The notes under the pieces: generated by a model | Databases searched by the model: none | Told to the model about the DNA's origin: nothing | What the model saw: only the letters and a program-made list of their open reading frames with translations | Program-made: the position numbers and the translations under genes | Part shown: positions 23,945-34,966 of the stretch, piece after piece | Numbering within the stretch: the first letter of the stretch is position 1 | Layout: every line of letters begins with the position of its first letter | Assembly (NCBI GenBank): GCA_029378245.1 | Contig: JARKIF010000105.1 | Coordinates: forward strand, 51,518-115,517 | Length of the DNA stretch: 64,000 nucleotides | Direction of reading: 5' to 3' | Source of the DNA: Roridomyces roridus | Taxonomy: Eukaryota; Basidiomycota; Agaricomycetes; Agaricales; Mycenaceae

Positions 23945-25722
23945 TCACAACGGCGTAGTGCCCGTGAAATTCCCACTTTGTGTGGTAAAATCTCCCTGCT
24001 CGGTCAGACTCTTGATCCGCCCCAGCAAGAACTCGAGCTGTCTGTACCCAGCACCAGGAGCATACTGCGGGATCTCATGACCGGCGTGATCGACCGTGAC
24101 AAACGTTAGCCCGCGCTCCGTGTGGGTGGTGCCATAGTACCCGCCACCGGCGACGAGGCCCACGCTGATGGCGGGGATGTTGCTCTGCGTGAAAGTCTCG
24201 TTGAGGGCCGGGCCGATGGTAGGATTGTAGGGCACGAAGAACTTGTCCGTGAACGGGTTCGACGAGAAGCCCTGCGCGCCGTTCCAGGTCATGTTGTTGA
24301 GCGCGGCCAGTGTGCCGTTGGTCAGGATGAGAAAGTCCAGGTTGCCGTTGCCGACGATGACGTTGTTGGTGCGCTCGACAACGCCCGCGAGAACGGTAAA
24401 GGAGGACGGCAGGGATTGGTCGAGGTGCAGGCCGAGGGTAGGGTTGCCGCAGACGGCGTAGTCGACGTGCGGGCTCACGTTGAGAGCCGTTTGAACGTCG
24501 GGGCGGTTGAAGTAGTTGTTGGGTCCGTCACCCAGGCTGGGAGCACCGAGCTCGTCCCACAGGAAGGGGCAGAAGTCGGTGATGTGGTAGAAGTTGAAGC
24601 ACGGGTTGACGTACAGCGCGGCCAGGAAGATGTCGTCGAGGACGTCGCAGTCAGCGTCTGTCACGTTGCCCGTGGCTAAGGAGGTGGGCTGGGGGAACTT
24701 GCCTGCGGGCGGGAAGGTGAGCGCTAGGTCCATGAAGGCGTTGTACCCGCAGGCCTCGGCGCGCTCGTTGATGGCCGCCACGAACGAGTCGTTGAGGTTC
24801 ATCACGTTGTTGTAGTAGTTGAGGAACGACACCGCGGGAGCCTCTTGGAGGGCATCGGTTGATCCGATGACGGGGTCGTTGATCTGGATCCCCTTGACAT
24901 TGTAGTAGGTCGTGTCGTTCTGGTCGAGGAAGTAGCTGGAGATGTAGGGGATAACTGGCATGTAAAGTAAGTGCCGTTTGCTCTGAACCTGACAAAGACC
25001 CACATTGTCCGGCGTACGACTCTCCGGTGAAGTAGACATCGAATCCCTGCATCTCAAAAGTCTCGATGAAATTCTTCCAGAACCCAGCAAAGTCCTTTGC
25101 GATGGTCGTCTCATTCTGGATCTGGGCCGGCACTCCTGGAGCTGCGAGCGACAGGCCCGTGCCTACGGGCTGATCGATCCACACCATGTTGGTCAAATTC
25201 GTCCAAGAAAAGGGATTCTGCTGGGGCGCGAAGGTGCCCGACTGCCACTGAAAGGGCCCGTTCTCCTGGAGCAGCCCGTCCATGGAGCTGCATCCCGGCC
25301 CACCGTTAAGCCAAATAACGATCTCGTTTTTGGCGAGCTCGTTGGACGAGGGGAAGAACCAGAAGAAGAGCTCGTTGGCGCTGGCGTTTGTGGAGTTGGG
25401 ACTCGTGATGGGCAGGCGGCCTGCATAAGACTCGCCCAGGTCAAAGTTGACCTCTGGAACGCCGGTCCCATTGACAGCGAACTCTGCAAGAAGGTCAGGG
25501 TGTCGAGCTCGGCATGGAGTAACGGATACACTCACTCTTGCTGTTTGAGTTCAGGAACTGTGAGTCCTCGCTCAGAGCACGCTTCACCGGGGCTGCCGGC
25601 TTTGGAGCGGACTTGGGCGCTCTGCTCTTGAGAGTCGCGGCGCGCCCTTGAGGGTTTTTGACAGCGAGGACACCAGAAGAAGCCCCGAGCAGTGCCGGTA
25701 ATAAAAACGCAATAAGCTGCAT
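23945..25722 (-). CDS. Serine carboxypeptidase (S10 family), secreted
   Basis: 558 residues (computed) in three exons: 25722-25536, 25483-25004 and 24954-23945. It has a signal peptide ([20 protein letters not shown]) and an Arg/Lys-rich propeptide. The S10 core shows [14 protein letters not shown], the nucleophile in GESYAGQ, the Asp in [14 protein letters not shown] and the His in [13 protein letters not shown]. Joining exon 2 to exon 3 gives [16 protein letters not shown] and removes a 49-nt intron with a CTTAC branch site; the unspliced frame would read MPVIPYIS instead. It releases C-terminal amino acids from peptides in the vacuole or outside the cell. The start is the ATG at 25722, because the upstream in-frame codon at 25734 is GTG. 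It lies between two direct repeats. Confidence 0.95.
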
Positions 25723-26548
25723 GTTGCCAAGCACTTAGCTAGACCAATTTTTGGAGAGACAGGGAGGGCAACGAGAAACACAACCCAGAGCAGATTTGCA
25801 CTACCATTTTATAGTTGACTGTTGTGCTGCGGCGTCTTTGCTATAGGTCTGGCTACGCCGCTACGGGCCCAAAGCGGTGACAAAACCCGATGATGCACCA
25901 AGATGGGGGGATTCAATAGGATTCGGACGTTGAGCGAGACTGTCTGTTGATGATCTGCGAGTGAGGCAAGAGTGAGGGACTGCGCGATCGACATCATCAG
26001 CCAAATGCGATCATTGTCGGATCAAAGTCCGATCATCATCGGACTCCTCAGCGAATCTCGGCACGGTGATTCAGAATGTCGCATCCGCGGGAGGGCAAGA
26101 CCCGTCCCTTGAGATTGAGCTCACGGCCTCGCCTTACGTGTTCACCCACAATCCGCTGGGGCATATATTCTCTGCAAGCGTGCCGTCAGTCAACCCTTGG
26201 GCTTCCGCTTAGGAACCGACATCGTGGCTGCGATCCCCAGGCCGTCGGTAGCATCTGGATGTCCGTTATGATGACTCTTTGCTGCACAACAGCGGCAGGG
26301 GAAAACATGCCCAACTTATCCATGCTGATGCACGTCTCTGCGGACAATCGAAGTGCAGTCGGAATGAATCCGGATGATCTGAGCCGACACGGGTAAGTAA
26401 GTACAGATAAAGAAATTCACGACGTGTATGTTCACTGCAGACTATAGCGTCATCCGCAGGATGCGGTGGTACGGAAATGTTCGATCTCAATTGCTTGTCA
26501 ATTGCATTACTTTCAACTTCAACATGCCGTGATGCCGAATTACCTGAT
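25723..26548. other. Intergenic region
   Basis: Upstream of the carboxypeptidase and downstream of the coiled-coil gene. The only feature seen is the repeat at 26,436-26,545. Confidence 0.5.
26436..26545 (+). repeat. Dispersed repeat, copy 2
   Basis: Direct copy of the element at 23,455-23,625, with the same ordered blocks. It abuts the stop codon of the coiled-coil gene at 26,549 and probably forms part of its 3' UTR. Confidence 0.7.
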
Positions 26549-27764
26549 CTACTGCAAATTCAACGCCCTCGTACTAAACCTCGAAATATCCACAAACGCA
26601 TCCATCAGCGCAGCACAAACGAATGGCGGCCTGCTCTCTTCCACCACATCCCTCACAGCCTTCTCAACCGCCAACCTCTTCAACCGGGCACTCTCCAGGT
26701 CGTCTTTCAGGAGCTCTAGTCGGATTTTCGCGACTGATGCCAGAGGTTTAAATCAGCTGCAGAAATTAATGGATATAACGCACTGAATTGGTCCTCCGCG
26801 TCGCCTACGTCCGACTCGATTTCTGGTACCGATACCGAAGCCCCAAACTTGTTCAACGCCTGGAGGATCGCACGCTCTTTGACGATATGTCCCGCGATCG
26901 ATTTGCGAATGTCGTTCAGCTTCTTCTTCGCGAGCTCCGATTCCGATTCCCCCTCGAACGTCGATGTCCGCGTCGCAGGAACCTGAGAGTCGGGGTCGAC
27001 TTGCATGCTATACGTCGAAGTCGAGGTCGACGCGAGCCCAGGGATCGGAGAGGGTGACTGGTACGCGGAAATCAAATTTGGGTGGTCCGACTCAGATGAG
27101 CGAGAGGGCTCACCATGATCATATCTGACTCTGAATCACCCTCGTAGGCTTGCAACTCCTCGAGGCCCCGTGGCGTCGGGGGAGTATGCGTAGTCTGGGC
27201 ATCGAGTCGCTCGCACGGATTCAAACGACGGACGAACTCAAGAGGAAACATACCGGAGTCTTCAACTCGCTCTTCGGTAGTGCCATATCGACAGCACGCA
27301 CGGGAGAGCCGGTACACGCAGTCGGATTGCACGACGAACGTATATCTTGATCGGAATCCGAGCCTTCTTCAGCCTGCTGGGGCACTCGATCGGCGCGTTG
27401 TGGCTGCAATAACACTTCAACTTCAAACCCACGCAACAGGGACAGGCAAAACACGCACCGAAGCCGAAGACGACAAAGCCGGGAGCGAGATAAAGTCGAC
27501 ATCCACATGATCGACCACCTCTCCCGCCTCAAGTTCCTTCTCTTCTTCGAGCAGCGGCGCCGCACCAAAACTCAAATCAGCTTTAAGCACGTCCAAAAAC
27601 TCCTGCGCTTGTTGGTCCATCGTACGCGTGGGCTCTCGTTTGTCGGCATTCGGCTGAGGGCTGGATAGGACGGCGTTGCTCGACAAGGACAAGTCATCTT
27701 CAAGCCCATTATTGAAGCTGACGGCGGTGGGTAGACGGAGGGTGCCACTGGTAGAGGATTGCAT
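26549..27764 (-). CDS. Hypothetical coiled-coil protein, family member 2
   Basis: 331 residues (computed) from five exons: 27764-27459, 27403-27254, 27194-27114, 27057-26784 and 26733-26549. The N-terminal 200 residues are acidic and Ser/Thr-rich (EEEKELEAGEVVDHVDVD; TPPTPRGLEELQAYEG). A coiled coil follows (KKKLNDIRKSIAGHIVKERAI..), and the last exon ends RDVVEESRPPFVCAALMDAF. The terminal motif, the phase-1 intron before it and the 185-nt last exon match the gene at 15,048-16,517. It lies 170 bp downstream of another family member on the same strand, suggesting tandem duplication. I do not recognise a known domain. Confidence 0.65.
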
Positions 27765-27932
27765 CGTGAAGGGAAGAGGGAAGGGAAGAAGTGAAAATTG
27801 ACTCTGAAAGCTTCTTTCAAGCACGCGCCACAACACCTGGCAGGTCGATTATGTGTACATGCCTCGAACCCTCCATCCATCCATCCAACGCGCCTACTTA
27901 CATACAACACGATAAAGATAGTCCCAAAAGCC

Positions 27933-29978
27933 TCACCCATCTACATGTATACCCTCCAAAACATCATTCGTCAACTCGGAAATCTCCAGAAACGCCTCCA
28001 AAATCGCAGGCACGACAAACGGCGTCCGACACTCTCTCCGAATGTCCTCAACGATCCGCTCAAGCTCCTGCCTTCTCACCCGCTCAGCCTGCAGCTCTTC
28101 CTCGATTTGTTGTATCCTCGCGCGCATCACTGAGGTGGTCAATTAAAAAAAGACAATAGTTGAACAGAGGACAGAAGGACGAACCAAAATCATCGTTATA
28201 CCCTTCCGGTATCTCATTCCCCTCCCCAAGATCACGCAACCGCTGCACGACATCCCTCTCCCTCTGAATCTCGGCATTCAACTTCCTCCGTGCATGCGCC
28301 AGTTCAGACCGCAACATCTTCTTTTCCTCGGATAGAGGCTCAGCTGGCGGTTGTTGTTGCCGATCAAGTTGATATTGGTTTGAGTACTGTGGTCTGGGGT
28401 AGGGACGCGGGTCGTAGTACTGTTCAATATTTGGATGTATCAATGTGTATATTTAGACGACTGAAACGGAATAAACGCACCCGCTCTTCATAACGTACCC
28501 GCTCCTCATCGGCTTCGGGATACCGAGTCCGCTCTGACGCTGACAATGAATGTCGAGACGGCTCCATCTGCGGATTTTTGTCCCATGAAAGGATGAATGT
28601 TCGAACGGAATATAGTTACCTCCGCCCCGTATCGGGAATCCGCCCACCGCGGACTACGCCGCTTAAACCGCCAAAGTGGTCGCGAATCCGACCAGTTGTC
28701 TGCCTCCTAACAAAGTGTCACTCCCCGCACAAGAAACAAAGCACAAAACTCACCCTGTGCTTCGCCTCTGGAGGTTTTACCCACTCCGACGAATTCCGAA
28801 GTGGTCGGGAGTATGCCCACTTTTCGCCCTCCTTGAAAAAATGTGATTCTTGGAACAAGAAAGAGAAGTAGGAAACTCACGTTGGGCTCCGTCTCTGGAG
28901 GTCGTACCCATTCGGCCGAGTTCCACGAGCCCTAAAAAAGCAAAATTCAACATCCCGCTCATTGAAAGAAGAAGACAAGACATACAATAACTTGTACCGG
29001 TGGCATATCCACATCCCCCATCGGTTCAACCTTGCCCGAGGAATTATAATTCCAGGCCTTGTGTAGTGTTACAAGTAGTGAAATTTTCGGGTATGAAACC
29101 ACGTACCGACACCGCAGGAATGGGCACCTCTGTTGGCTCCGGCTTGACCTTCATGACAGAAAATGGTCGTTGCGACTTTGAAATTCAAACATATGGGTCG
29201 AATTCTCCAACAACAAAAACGAGGGACCACTCACCAAAGACAGCGGCGGCACCCCACCATTCTCCATCGCAACCACATCATCTGAATCATCACCGTTCTC
29301 CTTCTCCTTGCCCTTCTCCGACGTTCGCGGCGGTAAGATCTGTTCGGGGCTGTAACCACTCATCGGGATGGCACTGAAGCTCGCGTCGGGGTTTGGGAGG
29401 AAGTGAAATGGTAACTCCGCCTTGCTGGGGTCATTGGAGTTGGAGTTAGGCTTCGGCGCTTGGCTACACCAGTTGAATTCCATGACAAGGATCCCAAGGT
29501 ACCACGCACCTCGAACCAGGTTTTGCTTTAGATTCCTTAAGATCTATGCGCTTACTAGGAACCAAATGAGGGCAGAGTAAAAGTAAGCGGCAAGGAAACG
29601 CACATATATCGTTCCTTAAATATCTTCTCCTGCTCCATATTATGCGGCGGTTGGAGGGAACTCGTCAATTTCTTCCGAATAGCCTAAGTCCATGTCAGCT
29701 ACCCCGCAACGACAGCAGGCGCAACTCACAGAATGCGGGGCAGCGGTCCAATAAAAGCGGACAGTGCCCGGGTAGACGATGGAGACGTTGGACCTCTTGG
29801 GGTGTGGAATACCGAGGGCGGTAAGGTCTGGGTTGGGCCATTAACGCAGGGTACGTGGCCTGGTGGCTGCGAAATACCTGCCTCCGCGGATAGCTACATC
29901 GGCGTCTTCTGGGGTAACTATGCTGGCCTTGGGTCCGGCATAGCTGATGGTGACTGTGAGCTCGAGTTCGAAGCCCAT
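27933..29978 (-). CDS. Hypothetical coiled-coil protein, family member 3 (exon repeats)
   Basis: The well supported part has exons 29463-29235, 29148-29107, 29057-28986, 28931-28881, 28831-28754, 28706-28620, 28567-28481, 28419-28185 and 28129-27933. Two neighbouring exons encode SAEWVRPPETEPN and SSEWVKPPEAKH, an exon duplication. The C-terminus is a coiled coil ending DIRRECRTPFVVPAIL, as in the other two family members. Upstream exons 29554-29510, 29683-29604 and 29978-29730 join in frame, but codon 46 of the first is TAA (29,841-29,843). A 27-nt GT..AG segment (29,828-29,854) would remove it. Otherwise translation starts at the ATG at 29,638 or 29,483. Function is unknown. Confidence 0.6.
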
Positions 29979-30198
29979 GAGTTAAGTGAGAGTGAGAGTG
30001 AGAGCAGCCCGGCGGCCCAAGGACGGCTGCAATGAGATGTAGAAAAAGCGAGACAGCAGACACATGATTGCCGAATTTGGCACCGAGGTCCCGACTCCGT
30101 CGACTCTCGAGATCCCCGACTCGCCCGACTGTCGAGAAAATCCGGACATGCTATTCAAGCTAAGATACACAACCAATTGCTATTCCGCTGCTCTTCAT

Positions 30199-30779
30199 CT
30201 AATAACTCAGCCCGATCAGGTAGTCAGCCAACCCCTCGACGATTAGCGTGCTCTCCTGTGCCTGGGTAGGAGCGTCGTACTCGGCCACCAGCACGGCCTG
30301 CTTCGTGCCAACTATCGTGTACCCCTTGGGCTGTAACGCATCAAACAGCAATCGTCAGCAAGCGCTCATGATGCACACGACCGAGACAAAGACAGGGTCG
30401 GTAGAGTGTAAAAACGCACCCCTTGCTTCCCAATGATACTCCGGTCATCCGCTTTTACGGTCAGGAACTTGACGCCTGCAAGCTTGAGGCCGGATGCCAG
30501 CGCTGAGTCGGGGTTGCTAAGCGCAGCCAGGATGGCCTTCTGCTCTACGTCGGTGATCTGTAGTGGGTAAGCTCGATTGCAAGAGAGCGATTGGCATGTA
30601 GACGCACGTTGTATCCAGCGCTGGTCGCCCACACACCGCCCTGCTGGCCCAGAATGGCTGCCTTGGTGACTTTGCCGCTACCGACGAGGTTGGTGTCAAC
30701 GTATGCTGTGGGGTCGCAGAGGTTGAGATCGGTGGCCGGGGCCTACTGGGCGACGAGTGGGCGCACCTTGCCAGGACAT
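30199..30779 (-). CDS. Profilin
   Basis: 126 residues (computed), exactly the fungal profilin length, in four exons: 30779-30767, 30705-30608, 30557-30420 and 30330-30199. The first exon is only 13 nt and encodes MSWQ. The sequence then reads AYVDTNLVGSGKVTKAAI, GGVWATSAGYNITDVEQKAI and IIGKQGPKGYTIVGTKQAVLV, ending in DYLIGLSY, all standard profilin landmarks, including the N-terminal Trp and C-terminal Tyr that form the poly-proline site. It binds actin monomers and promotes filament growth with formins. Single copy in the window; no lesions. Confidence 0.97.
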
Positions 30780-31495
30780 TTAGAATGAGGAGAAAGGAGA
30801 CGATGAAGTGATAGTACAGAGCAAAGCTGAGGTGCGGCGATTTCCGAGATACAAATATTACGTAATCTCCTGATTTGCTTTCGACGACCAACTTCCATGG
30901 TCCAGCCTGTTTTCACGCTACTCTTGGTCTATGACGCCACTCGAGCCTGATATGGTCGTGGACAGCTATAGAACTGTCAAGCTACTCATGACTTTGTTCT
31001 GAAATCTCCACGGTCACTGGACGTTCGTTTTGAATACCGCACTTTCGCTGCGTCACGTCTGGAGGCGAAAATCAGGGCCGTTCGGCGTCGGCTTACTATT
31101 TCTAGCATCTCGAGAACGTCATAATCACTTCACCTGTACCAACTCGTACCCACTCCAACTCCGGTTTCTGATCGTGGAAGTTGTTCCGCTTTTTTTGAAC
31201 TACTTTACTCCAAGTCTCCAGGACAGGCTCTTTTGGTACCACTTGCTTGCCATGTTTCTGATCGTTCGCTGATGCTGCGTCAACAGACAGTCGGCCGTTC
31301 ATCGGCTTGAGCTTGTTTTGAGGGCGGCGAACTTGCTCTTGGGGAACCCTCTTCCAAAAAAAAACCTTGTACTCTCGACATGCCGCTCTGCTACCCACCT
31401 TCTTCCTCCGGGCCTGACTTGAATCTCTCTCTCTCGGAATAGTGACCTTCTGAAGATCTCCCGTGTCCGACCCAGGTCTTATAATCCCTGCCACA
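30780..31495. other. Divergent intergenic region, profilin / P450
   Basis: 716 bp holding both promoters. A TTATAAT lies 18 bp before the P450 ATG, too near to be its TATA box. No gene is seen. Confidence 0.5.
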
Positions 31496-33699
31496 ATGTC
31501 ATATACACCCAGCATGTCTTCCCTCCTCCCCATTTCACTTGGTGTCCTCTTTCTTTTTCTATGTGTCCGAATCCTCAGGATAGGCTCCCGCGAACGAGGC
31601 CTGCCTCCGGGTCCTCCAACCGTACCCATCCTGGGTAACATGCACATTTTCCCCACCGAATACGCTCACTACAAGTGCCCCCAACTCTCATTATTGCCAA
31701 TTGTCATTCACATTCCCTAGATTCACCGAATGGGCTCGGAAGTATGGTGGATTTTACTCAGTACGTTACTTCTCTCTCTACAGGACTCTGGTATTCATCT
31801 GTCTGCAGTTGAAGATGGGTTCCGGGACAGTGGTGGTGCTGACCGACCCAGCGGCGGTCAAGTACCTCATGGACCAGCGTAGCGGAAACACAGTCGACAG
31901 ACCCCCGGCGTACATCGCTGACTCTGTGACTGGCGGGCTAAGCTTGGTTATGGCGCGATACAGTACGTTCTTTGCTCCCAAATAAGACACTTACCCAGAG
32001 TATCCACTTGAATCAGCGGAAACCTGGAGAACTCTCCGTCGGGCAGCCCACTCCATCCTCACGCCACAGCAATCGCAGAAACACCTGCCCATCCAAAAAG
32101 CCGAAGCGACGCAGCTTCTTCACGACATCCTCACCAAGCCCGAGGTGCGCATCTCAACGCTAACACAAACGACTACTCAATGATATAAATTTGCTTACTA
32201 GGGCTTCTACAAGCACCTTCGCCGATACGCCAGCTCCGTCATCTTATCAGTCTTGTACGGCAAACGCGCACCACGATACGAAACCCCCGAGACCACCGCC
32301 TTCTTTGAATCCCAACACGAATGGGAGAGTATCATCGATCCTGGGGCCACACCCCCAGTGGATTTCTTCCCGATACTCAAGTACGTGCCGGAGCGGTGGG
32401 CAAAGTGGAAGCGCGACTGCGCGAAAACGAGGAAAATGCAAAGGGATTTGTATTTTGGGCTTCTTGATGAGACGAAGGAGAGGGTGGCGAGGGGGGAAGA
32501 CAATGGTTCTTATATGGAGGAGATTTTGAGGAATCAGGAGGAGCTCGGCATGGACAGGGAAATGGCCGGGTTTGTTTTCATTTATTTTTTCAACTTCCAA
32601 TCAGTCCTGACATGACATAGATATCTCGGCGGTATACTCATCGAAGGCGGATCGGACACGACCTCGGCCTTCCTCCAAACCCTCGTCCTGGCCTTGACCG
32701 CCTATCCTGACGCACAAAGGAAGGCGCAAGAGGAGATGGACCGCGTCGTTGGCTCGCAGCGTCTGCCGACTCTGGAAGACCTCGACCACCTCCCATACAC
32801 GCGTGCCCTCATCCTCGAAACCCATCGATTCCGCCCAGTCGCCCCCACGCTGATGGTTCACGCCACCTTGGCTGCAGACGAGGTAAGCGTCTGTGTAGGG
32901 CATCGGCTGCTACGATCCTCAATCTTCTGTGTAGTACAAAGGATACGTCATCCCCAAGGGCGCGACCATCTTCGTCAACGCTTGTGAGATTTCTTTTACA
33001 AAATTACAGTTCAATCGACTCACCTAGCCTTAGACGGCATCTTCCACGACCCAGGTATGCAGCTATCCTATTATGTAACCACTTGATCCGTTCAACCAGA
33101 GTCCAACAGAACTATTCGAGGACCCAGAGACTTTTCAACCCAGACGATATTTGCTGACTGAAAATGGCACCAAGCCCGGTGTCGATGGAAGCGATCTGCG
33201 ACATAGTTTCGCTTTTGGCGTTGGTCGAGTAAGCACTTGGTTCCATCCATCTTCATCAAAATTACTCACGAACCCTTGTGTACAGAGAATATGTCCCGGT
33301 ATCCACCTGGCGACCAATTCGATTGTGCGTCTTCTCCTTCGTCGTGTCTTCTACCATGCGTGCCGCTGATGGATGACTAGAACATCAACACCATGAATCT
33401 CATCTGGGCGTTCCAATTCAGCCCTGAAACGGACGAGTCGGGAAATCCTATCCCGCCTGATACGTCCGCCTACCTAAGGGTAAGCAACTCAATATCCAAC
33501 ACGAGGTGCCGATGATCCAATTAAAAAACAGGGCGTTATAAGCGCACCGGGGCCGTTCAAATGCACGATCACACCGCGTTCAAAGGAGAGGGCGGATATC
33601 ATCGAGAACGAATTATTCGAAGCGACTGATACGTTTAGAAAGTTCGAGTATGGGCTCAGTGCGGAGGATAAAGAGTTTGTAGCAAAGTCTAGGGCTTGA
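31496..33699 (+). CDS. Cytochrome P450, complete
   Basis: 543 residues (computed) in twelve exons, from 31496-31674 to 33532-33699. It has an N-terminal membrane anchor, then [14 protein letters not shown]. The I-helix oxygen-binding motif is EGGSDTT. ExxR appears in LETHRFRP. The PERF-like stretch is FQPRRYLL and the haem loop is [16 protein letters not shown], with the Cys ligand created across the intron at 33,229-33,285. All essential residues are present. It is a paralogue of the truncated P450 at 1-828, sharing the first intron position. Endoplasmic-reticulum mono-oxygenase of unknown substrate; resemblance to mycotoxin-type oxidoreductases is family-level only. Confidence 0.95.
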
Positions 33700-33738
33700 G
33701 GCCGGGTTTTGTTTATCTGCTATGTATATTTCCCTTGC

Positions 33739-34782
33739 TTAGAGTCCGTCATCAGCCTCGATGTAACAGCGCAATGCGAGAAAAATGATATTCGTTAAAA
33801 CATCAAGAACATCCGACGAGTTGGACCCACCAGGCTTTATCTCGCCGTGTCGCTTTTTAGCCACAAACATTTCAGCACGTTCCCAAAAGTCTCGACCTCC
33901 GCGAGCCCCGCACTCTCAATCCACGACACATTGGCTGTCCGTCATGCACATGAACACGAAGCGCGGGCCAGCGACAGCTATATGCAACGGCGGATCGTCT
34001 TTGAACATCGCAACGAGGACCTCAAGCTTTTTGCAGCTGGTGAGTACAAGGCGGGCGGTATGGTCATTGGGCTCGCTATCCTCGGCTTGTACAGCGATAG
34101 ATGAATGAGCTCGGGGAGGAGCCCGAATTCAGCCCAGTTAAAAGGCTCATCGAGGCTGAGCAGCGTGAACTCGGTGTCCAACACATCCAAATGCGTCAAG
34201 CGGGAAAACATAGGATGGTCCAGACGAATCCGAGGACCTCTTGCATCGCTCGTGACACCGCAGAAAAGGTCGACGTCGAGGTTGACACCCAGACTCCAGA
34301 GTTCTCGTGCGGATTCGAGAGCGGGGATGAGGGACGACGTCGACGCGAAGAGTGAGATGGAATCCACGTTGCTGCATTCAGACAGGATATTTGGCAGTTC
34401 CGAGTCGAGGAATGAGTGGAAAGACTCGGAGGAGGGGTTGTCCAAGGCTGCAGGCCGGACGGCGATAGGTGTCGTGTCCCACTTGACTATGATATGCCGA
34501 ACGTTCGCCTCCAGAAATGCGGCCGTCTTGGATTGCACGGCGAGTAAAAGTGGGTCTTCTGGCGAGGGTTTACTGCTCGAGAATATGAGCACTCTATACA
34601 AGAGCGGTTCAACCCTGAAAAATAATGGTGACTCGTGAGTACAACTGGTCAAGCATTTAAAACTGACAAGTCCGGACACGGTGAGCCGTGAGCAGTAGGT
34701 TCATGACCACTTTTGGCTGCCGCAGCGCGGCCGTTTCGAAGATACCTGTCTCAAGCTCCAGCGGGAGCGTGATGGGGGTCAT
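33739..34782 (-). pseudogene. F-box-like family, copy A (pseudogene)
   Basis: Paralogue of the genes at 34,967 and 36,265, starting MTPITLPLELETGIFETAAL. Compared with them it has four lesions. First, one base is lost at the 5' splice site of intron 1 (ACTT|GTCAG instead of ACTTG|GTCAG), which shifts the frame. Second, a frameshift near 34,050 precedes the LTSCKKLEVL segment. Third, a TGG-to-TGA nonsense change lies at 33,916-33,918, where the intact copy has DWECGARGG. Fourth, the acceptor before the last exon has decayed: the AG that precedes CATCCCGCTG in the others is missing. The final exon RCYIEADDGL is still legible. Confidence 0.85.
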
Positions 34783-34966
34783 GAAAAGAGATGCACTTTG
34801 TTTATCTCGGTTTTCATGTCAGCACAGCCCAGGAAATCTAGCGAATTCATTTTATGTGAATTATACTTTGTTTCGTGATCTTCAGTGCGTTCAATTGCTG
34901 TGTTCTTTCCCTTCCACGTACAAATTCGTCTGGCTGCTCCCGACAATGCTGCCTTCAGACTACCTC

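Noticed and set aside
24122..24679. Long plus-strand open frame opposite the carboxypeptidase
   Set aside because: It is the antisense shadow of the S10 exon, whose catalytic motifs prove the minus strand.
24945..25010. Exon 3 of the carboxypeptidase starting MPVIPYIS
   Set aside because: No AG lies before that point; the acceptor ending CATGCCAG gives QFIPYIS in frame and a normal 49-nt intron.
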